A DNA stretch of 29,884 bases from an uncultured Lachnospiraceae bacterium (GTDB lineage Bacteria; Bacillota; Clostridia; Lachnospirales; Lachnospiraceae): contig CAJKGK010000034.1 of the NCBI GenBank assembly GCA_905199445.1, positions 1 to 29,884 on the forward strand, written 5' to 3'. The position numbers and the translations under genes are program-made. Of this stretch, positions 1 through 7,929 are shown one piece after another. How positions within the stretch are numbered: the first letter of the stretch is position 1; each line of letters begins with the position of its first letter. Below the pieces are notes generated by a model. It was not told the origin of the DNA. It saw only the letters and a list, made by a program, of their open reading frames with translations, and did no database searches.

Positions 1-270
1 CTGAATTTATCAAGGGAAAATTTCCAAAAAAACGGCCTTTGCCGCTGTTTACAAGGCTTTTCACGGGTATCTTCCATTAATTTCCAGACATGTTTCTCCC
101 CACTTCTGCATAAAAAAATGAATAAAATCCGGAAATCATACCCAGATTGGATGTTTTTTTCCCACATAAAACAGATTTTACACCCCCTAACCATGGATTT
201 GTGGGGGCATACCCCACCATACCAGGACACAAAATTTTCAGAAATTGGAAACAATTCGGGAAAAACTAAT
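1..270. other. Left-edge stretch without a recognised gene
   Basis: I see no supportable gene here. Both strands carry frequent stops, and the only open frame of note (plus strand from 118) has no ribosome binding site and runs into the ychF promoter. A short inverted repeat, GTGGGG-N5-CCCCAC, lies at 201-217; it has no following T-run, so it is not a convincing terminator. The first 115 bases could be the tail of something beyond the window edge, but nothing in them is recognisable. Confidence 0.5.
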
Positions 271-298
271 TTCCTTTTTTATTGTTTTATGATACAAT
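271..298 (+). promoter_or_regulatory. Probable ychF promoter
   Basis: TACAAT at 293-298 makes a good -10 element. The matching -35 position (271-276, TTCCTT, spacer 16) is weak, so the promoter may need an activator or rely on the -10. Transcription would start near 304-306 and leave a leader of about 65 bases before the ychF ATG at 371. This start point lies inside the first of three ATGAC(T/C)CAT repeats. Confidence 0.5.
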
Positions 299-355
299 AT
301 GACTCATGCAGTATGTCAGATGACTCATTTTGATATATCAGATGACCCATTTTGA
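299..355 (+). repeat. Three phased ATGAC(T/C)CAT repeats in the ychF leader
   Basis: Near-palindromic 9-mers ATGACTCAT (299-307), ATGACTCAT (320-328) and ATGACCCAT (342-350) are spaced 21 and 22 bp apart, about two helical turns. The last two lie in a 22-bp tandem duplication (312-333 and 334-355) with two mismatches. The first copy directly abuts the -10 hexamer and covers the expected start site; the last ends just before the AAGGAAG ribosome binding site. The layout suggests a repressor operator or an RNA-binding leader. That function is inference. Confidence 0.6.
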
Positions 356-370
356 AAGGAAGAATTAACT

Positions 371-1468
371 ATGAAATTAGGTATTGTAGGCTTACCCAAT
401 GTAGGTAAAAGTACATTATTTAACTCCCTGACTAAAGCCGGTGCAGAATCTGCGAATTATCCGTTCTGTACCATTGATCCAAATATCGGAATTGTAACCG
501 TACCTGACCATAGACTTGATGATCTTGCCAAACTTTATGACTCCGCAAAAATCGTCCCCGCTGCCATTGAATTTGTGGACATTGCCGGATTAGTCAAAGG
601 TGCATCCAAAGGTGAAGGGCTGGGCAATCAGTTTCTCTCCAACATCCGTGAGGTCGATGCCATTGTCCATGTGGTTCGTTGCTTTGAAAATTCCAATATT
701 ATTCATGTGGATGGCTCTGTTGATCCCCTCCGTGATATCGAAACCATTAACCTTGAATTAATTTTCTCAGACATCGAAGTTCTGGAACGCCGTTATTCCA
801 AGGTGTCCAGAGCCGCAAAAAATGATAAGAGCCAGGCCAAGGAAGCCGAGCTTGTGAAAAAGCTGATTGACCATCTTGAAAACGGCCAGTCTGCCAGAAC
901 ATTTGAAACTGCCGATGAAGACGAAAAAGCCCTTCTGGAAAGCTTTAACCTGCTGACTTATAAACCGGTCATTTATGCCGCCAATGTCAACGAGGATGAT
1001 CTGGCCGATGACGGTGCTTCCAATGAATTTGTAAAGCAAGTCCGGGAATTTGCCGCCGGTGAAGGTTCCGAAGTATTTGTTATCTGCGCCCAGATCGAGC
1101 AGGAAATTGCCGAACTGGACGATGATGAAAAGAAGATGTTTCTCGAAGATCTGGGACTGACCGAATCCGGTCTTGAAAAGCTGATTCGCGCCAGCTACAG
1201 TCTGCTGGGTCTGATCAGCTATTTAACAGCCGGACCTACAGAAACCCGTGCCTGGACAATTAAAAAAGGGACAAAGGCACCTCAGGCTGCCGGAAAAATC
1301 CATTCAGATTTTGAGCGCGGCTTTATCAAAGCCGAGGTTGTCAGCTATGACAATCTGATGGCATGTCAAAGCTATACCATTGCCAAGGAAAAAGGCCTTG
1401 TGGGTATGGAAGGAAAGGATTATGTTGTTAAAGACGGCGATGTGATTTTGTTCCGTTTTAACGTATAA
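371..1468 (+). CDS. ychF: Redox-regulated ATPase YchF (Obg-family P-loop NTPase)
   Basis: This 365-residue protein has the usual length of YchF/OLA1, a ribosome-associated P-loop protein that prefers ATP over GTP. Visible motifs are the P-loop GLPNVGKST (7-15), the conserved NYPFCTIDPN segment (about 29-38), the G3 motif DIAGLVKGASKGEG (70-83) and NVNE (205-208) in place of the NKxD guanine-specificity motif, which fits its ATP preference. The C-terminal part after about residue 280 is the TGS domain ending in the typical DGDVILFRFNV. The start ATG follows AAGGAAGA with good spacing. It is transcribed alone, convergent with thiN, behind an unusual repeated leader (299-355). Family assignment is very secure; its cellular role (stress and translation related) is known only in general terms. 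Confidence 0.97.
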   Translation: MKLGIVGLPNVGKSTLFNSLTKAGAESANYPFCTIDPNIGIVTVPDHRLDDLAKLYDSAKIVPAAIEFVDIAGLVKGASKGEGLGNQFLSNIREVDAIVHVVRCFENSNIIHVDGSVDPLRDIETINLELIFSDIEVLERRYSKVSRAAKNDKSQAKEAELVKKLIDHLENGQSARTFETADEDEKALLESFNLLTYKPVIYAANVNEDDLADDGASNEFVKQVREFAAGEGSEVFVICAQIEQEIAELDDDEKKMFLEDLGLTESGLEKLIRASYSLLGLISYLTAGPTETRAWTIKKGTKAPQAAGKIHSDFERGFIKAEVVSYDNLMACQSYTIAKEKGLVGMEGKDYVVKDGDVILFRFNV

Positions 1469-1474
1469 TAAGAA

Positions 1475-1543
1475 AAGCAGAAGAAAATTTTTTCAGCGCA
1501 TACAAGTGAGCACAGAAAAAACTTTCTTCTGCTTATTTTTTCC
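1475..1543. terminator. Bidirectional terminator between ychF and thiN
   Basis: Arms 1475-1486 and 1523-1534 pair perfectly over 12 bp (AAGCAGAAGAAA with its complement). After one mismatch the stem continues through 1488-1494 with 1515-1521. A T-run follows on the plus strand (1536-1541), and an A-rich run precedes it, which gives U-rich RNA when read from thiN. It can serve both convergent genes. Confidence 0.85.
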
Positions 1544-1576
1544 GATCTGACATTTTCCGTCAGGCACCGGCTTTTC

Positions 1577-2260
1577 TCAATCTTTTGTCTCAAGAAGAAG
1601 TGCCATCCCGTCCTTTACGGTCAATATAGCCTCTGTATCTGTGATTTCATTGCTGACGCAAAGACTCTCTCCCAGCCTGACGGTGTGATTTTCAAGCGGG
1701 TATTTGACACCTTTAAGGGTAACACCACGGATTTCTTCGGTGAGGGGAATCAGCGAAATATAGTGTCCATACTGCTGTTCTTTTTTCAGAGACAGCGTAC
1801 CGGACAGTATGGAAATACGGTTATTGCCATCCACAATCCATGCCTGAATCCCGGACTCAAAAGGAAGACGCAGCATTGTAACGTTGGCAAGCACATGATC
1901 CAGCCGGCTTCCTGTTGCCCCAAGGATGGTAATGCACCCTTTATCTTCACGGCACATCTCTATCGCCAGCCTTAATGCAATATCTGTATCCGTATTGTCT
2001 TTTTCCGGATTAAAACGATGAATCACCACATCCGGCCGATGCGTATATTGAACGAGAATATCCGGAGAAATCGTATCAAAATCACCTACAATATGGGTCA
2101 GTGCCAAAAGCCGGTTTTCTTGTTTCATCACTTCCGCCGCCAAATGGGCAAATCTCAGTCCTCCGTCAACAGCAATCACCTGATCAAAACAATGTTTTTT
2201 TAAAAAATCAAGGGCAAAGTCCTTTTGGATGTGTCCCCCTGTAATTATAAGTATATTCAT
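1577..2260 (-). CDS. thiN: Thiamine diphosphokinase
   Basis: The enzyme transfers pyrophosphate from ATP to thiamine to give the cofactor thiamine diphosphate. Family motifs visible are the N-terminal ITGG and AVDGG loops, GDFDT in the first half, KDNTDTDIAL (Mg/ATP-binding acidic motif) and GATGSRLDH. I place the start at the ATG 2258-2260, which shares one base with the rpe stop (TGATG on the minus strand), a classic coupled junction; a GTG directly before it would add one residue. The protein has 227 residues, normal for the family. It is the last gene of the priA operon and is followed by a strong terminator. In B. subtilis the same gene (yloS/thiN) closes the same cluster. Confidence 0.95.
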   Translation of the reverse strand: MNILIITGGHIQKDFALDFLKKHCFDQVIAVDGGLRFAHLAAEVMKQENRLLALTHIVGDFDTISPDILVQYTHRPDVVIHRFNPEKDNTDTDIALRLAIEMCREDKGCITILGATGSRLDHVLANVTMLRLPFESGIQAWIVDGNNRISILSGTLSLKKEQQYGHYISLIPLTEEIRGVTLKGVKYPLENHTVRLGESLCVSNEITDTEAILTVKDGMALLLETKD

Positions 2261-2925
2261 CACTGTGCCTCATATTCCTCAAAAATTTCAAGAAATCTCT
2301 GAACTCTCTGATCAATGGGACCGCCAAAAATACTGGAACCGGCCACAAATACATTGGCGCCGGCCTCTATAAGCATGCGCAGATTTTCAGGGCCAACGCC
2401 GCCGTCCACTTCGATATCCACGTCCAGTCCCCGATCTTTAATCATGGCGTTTAAGCGTCTGATTTTATCTGTCATCGCCGGAATATATTTCTGACCGCCA
2501 AAACCAGGATTTACGGTCATCAAAAGAACCATATCCAGATCCTGAAGGACATAATCCAGCACTTCAAGAGGGGTTGCGGGATTCAAAACAACGCCGGCCC
2601 CCATTCCAAGATCTTTAATAGCCTGTATCGTGCGGTGCAGGTGTGTACAGGCTTCCGCATGAACGGTAATCAAATCCGCTCCGGCCGCCTTAAAGTCTTC
2701 CAAAAAACGCCCTGGCTCCTCCACCATCAAATGGACATCAAAAATCTTATCTGTACAGCCTCGAATGGAACGAATCACCGGGAGTCCAAAGGATATATTG
2801 GGTACGAAATTTCCGTCCATCACATCAATATGAATATAATGAGCCCCTGCCTGATCGGCGGCCATTACATCTCTTCCAAGATTTGCAAAATCTGCGGATA
2901 AAATAGATGGTGATAATTTTAACAT
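2260..2925 (-). CDS. rpe: Ribulose-phosphate 3-epimerase
   Basis: It interconverts ribulose 5-phosphate and xylulose 5-phosphate in the pentose phosphate pathway. The TIM-barrel signatures are all present: SPSILSADF at the N terminus, HIDVMDG with metal ligands His32 and Asp34, His65 in DVHLMVEEP, NPGFGGQ (139-145) for phosphate contact, and Asp174 in IEVDGGV as the second catalytic acid. At 221 residues the length is standard. A GAGGAGA ribosome binding site precedes the ATG. It lies 48 bp after rsgA and overlaps thiN by one base, so it is part of the same transcript. Confidence 0.97.
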   Translation of the reverse strand: MLKLSPSILSADFANLGRDVMAADQAGAHYIHIDVMDGNFVPNISFGLPVIRSIRGCTDKIFDVHLMVEEPGRFLEDFKAAGADLITVHAEACTHLHRTIQAIKDLGMGAGVVLNPATPLEVLDYVLQDLDMVLLMTVNPGFGGQKYIPAMTDKIRRLNAMIKDRGLDVDIEVDGGVGPENLRMLIEAGANVFVAGSSIFGGPIDQRVQRFLEIFEEYEAQ

Positions 2926-2973
2926 GTTTTTCTCCTCATCTTACAAATTTATTTATCTTTTAAGACGCTATAT

Positions 2974-3852
2974 TCAGTATCTTTTCTGATTTTTCAATTC
3001 TTCATACAAAAGCACATAATTATCATACCGGCTTTTGCTGATCTTTCCTTCTGCCAATGCAGCCTTAACCATGCAATCCGGTTCATTCATATGCACACAG
3101 CCGCCAAATCTGCACCTGCCCTCATACGGTTCAAATTCCGGAAAATAATCTTTTAACATTTCCGGTAAAATATCCTGAATATAAAGGGAGGTAAAACCTG
3201 GCGTATCAAAAACATAGGTGCCTTCATTGATATGAAACAGCTGAGAATGTCTTGTTGTATGGCGTCCCCGCTCAATCTTTCGGCTGATTGCCCCGGTTTC
3301 CATATCTGCATCCGGCTTAAGAAAATTCATCATCGATGATTTTCCCACACCGGACGGTCCGGCCATCACCGTTGTACGCCCTGCCAAAACGGCTTCCACT
3401 TCCTCAAGTCCTTCGCCGCTTTCCACACTTGTAAACAAAATCCTGCACCCACAGCCGGCATAAATCCGCCTGAGATTCTCAATTTCGTCCATAGATGAGA
3501 CATCGGTTTTATTAAAACAGATCAAAGTTTCCACATGCTGCATCTGCATCATAATCAAAAAGCGATCCAGCATATTCAAATTCGGGGCAGGCTTGGCCAC
3601 CGCAAAAATAATCATGGCCTGATCTACATTGGCTACCGCCGGACGAATCAAGGCATTAAGACGGGGCAATATCTGTGTGATATTGCCCTTTTTATTTTCC
3701 TCATCTATAATGTCAAATTCAACCAGATCCCCCACCAGGGGCTTGATTTTCTGATTTCGGAAACCGCCTTTGGCCTTACATTCATAGATTCCCATCTGCT
3801 CTGCATGAATATAGTAAAAACCTGCGATCCCCTTTATAATTCTTCCCTGCAT
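2974..3852 (-). CDS. rsgA: Small ribosomal subunit biogenesis GTPase RsgA
   Basis: RsgA is a circularly permuted GTPase that acts late in 30S subunit maturation. The permuted motif order is clear: G4 NKTD (114-117), G5-like TSVESG, then P-loop GPSGVGKSS (165-173), then G3 DTPG (216-219). An N-terminal OB-fold (about 1-70) and a C-terminal zinc knuckle with Cys247, Cys252, His254 and Cys260 complete the standard architecture. Length is 292 residues. The gene starts 9 bp after prkC; its ribosome binding site (TAGGAG) is partly made by the prkC stop codon, which suggests translational coupling. In B. subtilis the homologue (YloQ/CpgA) follows prkC and is a PrkC substrate. Confidence 0.97.
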   Translation of the reverse strand: MQGRIIKGIAGFYYIHAEQMGIYECKAKGGFRNQKIKPLVGDLVEFDIIDEENKKGNITQILPRLNALIRPAVANVDQAMIIFAVAKPAPNLNMLDRFLIMMQMQHVETLICFNKTDVSSMDEIENLRRIYAGCGCRILFTSVESGEGLEEVEAVLAGRTTVMAGPSGVGKSSMMNFLKPDADMETGAISRKIERGRHTTRHSQLFHINEGTYVFDTPGFTSLYIQDILPEMLKDYFPEFEPYEGRCRFGGCVHMNEPDCMVKAALAEGKISKSRYDNYVLLYEELKNQKRY

Positions 3853-3861
3853 CCGAAACTC

Positions 3862-6102
3862 CTACTTAAATTCCACGGTTCCGGTTCCATAAGATACACC
3901 GTCTACAGAAATTGTAAACGATCCTGTCCCCGGTTTTGTACTGGTCAGCGTCTTACTAAACGGCTGCCACTGACCGTCAACAATGGCAGTGGACAGTGTT
4001 TCCTGGGTTTTGTCCGGCTTTGTGACAACAATGATCATCTCCGCACTGCTTACGCCCTCAATTCCGCCAATAGGATTATCACTGATCACAACTGTACCTG
4101 AATATGTACCAGGCTCCGGTGTCTGTGTCTCTGACGGTTTTGGCCCAAGACTGACCACAATCTCGATCACCGTACCCTCACTGACCATAACACCTGAGGA
4201 TACACTGGACCGGATGACCTTGCCTTTGGCCACAGAATCACTGTATTCCTCTGTGACATTATATTTAAGGTTATTTTTTGTCAATGCACTGACCGCATCA
4301 TCCCTGCTCATTCCCACAACCTGAGGCATACTGACCGTTTTAATTTCTTTTCCAAGGCTAAGATACAGGGTGACATATCCGGTTTCCGGATCAAGCTTCG
4401 TACCTGCAGCCGGATCTGTACGTGTGGCCATATTTTCAGGTACAGTGTCACTGTGTTCAGATTCTATACTTAAAATTTTAATACCATTAAGGGCATTCAG
4501 CGCTTCCTGATAAGTCATACCTTCCACTGATGGAACCTCGATCATTTCCTTAGTCTCTTCGGTTTCTTTACCCTTACTGATCTTAACTCTTATGATATCG
4601 CCCTTTTTAATCTTTTCACCGACTTTAGGATTTTGTTCAAAAATCTCTCCCTCATCGTAATCATCATTATATTCTGATGTCACAGACATGGAAATATTAT
4701 ATTTCTGCAAAATGCTCTGAGCCTCGGATTCGGTCTTACCCAGAAGGTTTGGCACTTCCACTGCAGCATCGGTCTCACTTTCGCTCTCAGACTGGCTTTC
4801 GCTATCTGTCTCGGTATCGGATTCCGACATACTTTCAATCTTTGTCTCATTATCCCCAGCGCCGGAAAAAAGGCCTGCAGCTTTTCCAATAATAAAGAAA
4901 ATAACAATTACAAGAATTACGGCCCCGACAATGCCCAGAACCATCATCACCTTTTCCAGTGCCGGATTCACACTATCATCCGTTTCGCCATGATCCCTCT
5001 GATCATATCCCCGTTTTCTGGGCGGTTGTGCACCTGCATTTCTCTGGCCATTGCCCGCGCCCTGACGGTTCTGACTATTGGGACCCTGGCCGTTATTTCC
5101 GCCCCGTCCCTGACCTGCCGGGCCGTTTCCCTGGCTTCTTGTGCTATCGACACCATTATACATTCTGGCCTGGCCTGAAGTGGCACTGCTCCTTACCTGG
5201 TTCACATCCTGCTCCCCAAGAACAACGGTTGCATCATTATCCGCCGAGGCTGCCATGGCACCAATGACCACATATTCACCGTCCGGATGAACAAGCACCT
5301 GCCTTAAATCAGCAATCAGATCTCTGGCAGAGGCATACCGGCGATCCGGCTTTTTCTGAGTACATTTCAGAATAATTTTCTCAAAGCTTCTTGGAATGGA
5401 CGGCTCCAGTTTTCTTGGCGGCACCATCTCACCCTGAATATGTAAAAGAGCTACAGCCACATTGGTCTCCCCATCAAAAGGGACACGACCGGTTACCATC
5501 TCATACATGGTAATACCCAGAGAATAAATATCACTTTTGGCATCACTGTAACCACCTCTGGCCTGTTCCGGTGAAATATAATGAACCGAACCGGCTGCAT
5601 TTGTCGTCACAGTTGTGGAATCCGCCACCTTGGCAATACCAAAGTCGGTTACTTTAACTTTACCATCTCTGGACATAATAATATTCTGAGGTTTAATATC
5701 TCTGTGTATAATACGATTATCGTGAGCCGCCTGAAGACCTGAGGCGATTTGTACCGATATATTAAGCGCTTCCTTAATATCCAGCTTGCCTTTCATTTCA
5801 ATATATTTTTTCAGAGTAATCCCCTGAACAAGCTCCATGACAATAAAGTGGATCCCCTCCACCTCACCGACGTCATAAACATTCACAATATTAGGATGAG
5901 ACAGCCCTGCAGCAGACTGAGCCTCCACCCTGAACTTCTTTACAAACGTTGCATCCGTACTGAATTCCTGTTTTAAGACTTTAACAGCGACCAGACGATT
6001 TAATTTATGGTCTTTAGCCTTATAAACATCTGCCATACCACCGGATCCGATTTTTTCCAGTATCTCATACCGATCGGCCAGATGCATTCCTGGAACTACC
6101 AT
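3862..6102 (-). CDS. prkC: Membrane Ser/Thr protein kinase with PASTA repeats (PrkC)
   Basis: Hanks-type kinase that senses cell-wall fragments through extracellular PASTA domains. The cytoplasmic kinase domain (about 12-272) has the Gly-rich loop GSGGMADVY (19-27), Lys41, the HRD loop (133-135) with Asn140, the DFG motif (153-155) and the SPEQARGG activation segment. A juxtamembrane linker (about 300-380) is rich in Gly, Asn and Gln. One membrane segment spans about 386-406. Outside come an acidic Ser/Glu/Asp stretch (about 420-448), three PASTA repeats (about 447-511, 521-585, 590-654) and an extra 85-residue beta-rich tail (about 662-746) with no Cys. The ATG overlaps the prpC stop (TGATG) behind a GAGGAGGT site, so kinase and phosphatase are coupled. 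The tail after PASTA3 is not part of the usual core architecture. Confidence 0.96.
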   Translation of the reverse strand: MVVPGMHLADRYEILEKIGSGGMADVYKAKDHKLNRLVAVKVLKQEFSTDATFVKKFRVEAQSAAGLSHPNIVNVYDVGEVEGIHFIVMELVQGITLKKYIEMKGKLDIKEALNISVQIASGLQAAHDNRIIHRDIKPQNIIMSRDGKVKVTDFGIAKVADSTTVTTNAAGSVHYISPEQARGGYSDAKSDIYSLGITMYEMVTGRVPFDGETNVAVALLHIQGEMVPPRKLEPSIPRSFEKIILKCTQKKPDRRYASARDLIADLRQVLVHPDGEYVVIGAMAASADNDATVVLGEQDVNQVRSSATSGQARMYNGVDSTRSQGNGPAGQGRGGNNGQGPNSQNRQGAGNGQRNAGAQPPRKRGYDQRDHGETDDSVNPALEKVMMVLGIVGAVILVIVIFFIIGKAAGLFSGAGDNETKIESMSESDTETDSESQSESESETDAAVEVPNLLGKTESEAQSILQKYNISMSVTSEYNDDYDEGEIFEQNPKVGEKIKKGDIIRVKISKGKETEETKEMIEVPSVEGMTYQEALNALNGIKILSIESEHSDTVPENMATRTDPAAGTKLDPETGYVTLYLSLGKEIKTVSMPQVVGMSRDDAVSALTKNNLKYNVTEEYSDSVAKGKVIRSSVSSGVMVSEGTVIEIVVSLGPKPSETQTPEPGTYSGTVVISDNPIGGIEGVSSAEMIIVVTKPDKTQETLSTAIVDGQWQPFSKTLTSTKPGTGSFTISVDGVSYGTGTVEFK

Positions 6103-6836
6103 CAGTCCACCTCCTCATTAAATGGATCAATCACAATGGCCGTAATATTATCAAAGCCACCATTTTCTTTTGCCTTTTCAACTAATACATTAACGATATC
6201 ATCAACAGGTGTATTGTTCATAATATCCCTGATTTCTTCATCTTCAATCATATTGGACAGACCATCGGAGCACATGAGTATTTTATCTCCAGGTTCCAGA
6301 TCAACCTCAAAAAAATCCACACGTACATCCCAAGATGCCCCGATTGCCCGGGTAATAATATTCTTATCCGGATGACGTCTTGCCTCATCCGGCGTCAGTT
6401 CCCCGGCCCGGACCATGGCTCCCACAAACGAATGATCTTCCGTCACCTGATTGATTCCGCTGTCTACAAGATATAAGCGGCTGTCACCGACATTGGCAAC
6501 AAACAGGGTTTCATCCATAATAAAAGCCACAACAAACGTCGTACCCATGCCGTTTAGTTCCGGATGCTGTCCGGCTTTCTCAATGACAAGCTCGTTAATA
6601 TAATGAATACCGTCATCGACGATACGGATCGGAAGATCTGGTGAAGCCTTAAGTATATAGTCTACAAAATTTTCCACAGACATCCGCGATGCAAAATCTC
6701 CGGCCTTATGACCGCCCATACCGTCAGCGACGATAAAAAGATTTGGAAGCTGCCCCACAGGCTCTGTCGAATAATACAGATAATCCTGGTTCATCTTCCG
6801 GACCGCACCAATATCTGTCTTACCAAATACTTTCAT
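6102..6836 (-). CDS. prpC: PP2C-family protein phosphatase PrpC/Stp
   Basis: Metal-dependent Ser/Thr phosphatase that reverses phosphorylation by the adjacent PrkC. PP2C motifs in order: DIGAVRKMNQD (Asp18), VADGMGGHKAGD (metal-binding Asp38), GMGTTFV, ANVGDSRLY, a TEDHS motif, MCSDGLSNMI and a final DNITAIVI. I use the ATG at 6836, where the family-typical MKVFGKTDIG begins and a GTGAGGA site lies 5 bases upstream; a longer frame exists but adds residues unlike the family. This start lies 17 bp inside the end of rlmN, and the stop overlaps prkC, so rlmN, prpC and prkC are tightly linked. Protein length is 244 residues. Confidence 0.96.
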   Translation of the reverse strand: MKVFGKTDIGAVRKMNQDYLYYSTEPVGQLPNLFIVADGMGGHKAGDFASRMSVENFVDYILKASPDLPIRIVDDGIHYINELVIEKAGQHPELNGMGTTFVVAFIMDETLFVANVGDSRLYLVDSGINQVTEDHSFVGAMVRAGELTPDEARRHPDKNIITRAIGASWDVRVDFFEVDLEPGDKILMCSDGLSNMIEDEEIRDIMNNTPVDDIVNVLVEKAKENGGFDNITAIVIDPFNEEVD

Positions 6837-7890
6837 TTGAGTCCTCACTTTCCAGTGTGTCGATATAATTTTTCCTAAGCTGTCCACAGGCAGCCTGAAT
6901 ATCTCTGCCCATTTCCCTTCTTATAGTAACATTTTCGCCATATTTTTCAAGTTTATTTTTAAATTTAAGTACCGCCTGGGCATCAGACTGAATAAAATCC
7001 CGCTCTTTAATGGGATTTACCGGAATCAGATTAATGTGGGCATTTATCCCCTTTAGCAGCATAGCCAGCGCTCTGGCATCTGCTTCACTGTCATTGACAC
7101 CGCCCACCAGACTGTACTCAAAAGTAAGACGGCGGTTATTATGACCATAATATGCCCTGCAGGCTTTCAATATTTCTTCGATAGAATATTTATTGGCAAT
7201 AGGCATCAGGGTCCTGCGCCGCTCATCGCTGACCGCATGCAAAGAAATAGCCAGGGTAATCTGAAGATTCTCCTCAGCCAACCTGTAAATTTCAGGCACA
7301 ATACCACAGGTGGACAGGGTGATGTTGCGCTGGCTGATATGAAGTCCGTTTTCATCAGACAGCATTTTTATAAAACCAATCACATTGTCATAATTATCCA
7401 GCGGCTCACCGCTTCCCATAATAACTACATTGGACACCCTTTCCCCGGTATCTCTTTGAATAGCATAAACCTCATCCAGCATTTCTGCAGTTGTCATATT
7501 TCTGGTCAGACCGTCCAGCGTAGAGGCACAGAATCGGCAGCCCATCCGGCAGCCCACCTGGGAGGACACACAAACCGAATTTCCATGTTTATACCGCATT
7601 AATACACTTTCAATAATATTCCCGTCCGGCAGACGAAACAGGTATTTACGGGTTCCATCCAGCCTGGAAACCAGACATTTTTCCACGGTTACACAGGTCA
7701 GAGTGGCTGTCTGCTTCAATTTTTCTCTCAAAGCCCTGGAAAGATTGGACATCTCATCAAAATTCTCACACAGCTTCACATGGATCCAGTCATAAATCTG
7801 TCGTGCCCGAAATTTTTTATCTCCAAGCACATCCACCACAAAGGTTTCCAGTTGACAAAGATTCATTGATTTAATATCAGCTTTTTCCAT
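6820..7890 (-). CDS. rlmN: 23S rRNA (adenine2503-C2)-methyltransferase, radical SAM
   Basis: It methylates A2503 of 23S rRNA (and A37 of some tRNAs in known homologues) through a radical SAM mechanism. The iron-sulfur cluster motif is Cys114, Cys118, Cys121 (CxxxCxxC), followed by the GSGEPLDN SAM contact and the SLHA segment. Cys335 in AACGQL is the resolving or methyl-carrying cysteine of RlmN/Cfr enzymes. At 356 residues it has the normal length. A GGAG site precedes the ATG; the end overlaps prpC. The position next to A2503 chemistry could suggest Cfr, but the operon context and the RlmN-like N-terminal domain favour the housekeeping enzyme. Confidence 0.96.
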   Translation of the reverse strand: MEKADIKSMNLCQLETFVVDVLGDKKFRARQIYDWIHVKLCENFDEMSNLSRALREKLKQTATLTCVTVEKCLVSRLDGTRKYLFRLPDGNIIESVLMRYKHGNSVCVSSQVGCRMGCRFCASTLDGLTRNMTTAEMLDEVYAIQRDTGERVSNVVIMGSGEPLDNYDNVIGFIKMLSDENGLHISQRNITLSTCGIVPEIYRLAEENLQITLAISLHAVSDERRRTLMPIANKYSIEEILKACRAYYGHNNRRLTFEYSLVGGVNDSEADARALAMLLKGINAHINLIPVNPIKERDFIQSDAQAVLKFKNKLEKYGENVTIRREMGRDIQAACGQLRKNYIDTLESEDSNESIW

Positions 7891-7929
7891 ATTTATCTCC
7901 GTTTTTATATTTTATATCCATTTAGAATT

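Noticed and set aside
118..333. 71-codon plus-strand open frame at the left edge
   Set aside because: No ribosome binding site, no family resemblance, and it overlaps the ychF promoter and repeat leader.
4959..5267. Long plus-strand open frames opposite the prkC linker
   Set aside because: They are shadows of the Gly/Asn/Gln-rich coding region, whose composition opens other frames.
6820..7890. Cfr-type resistance methyltransferase
   Set aside because: It has the housekeeping operon position and an RlmN-like N-terminal domain.
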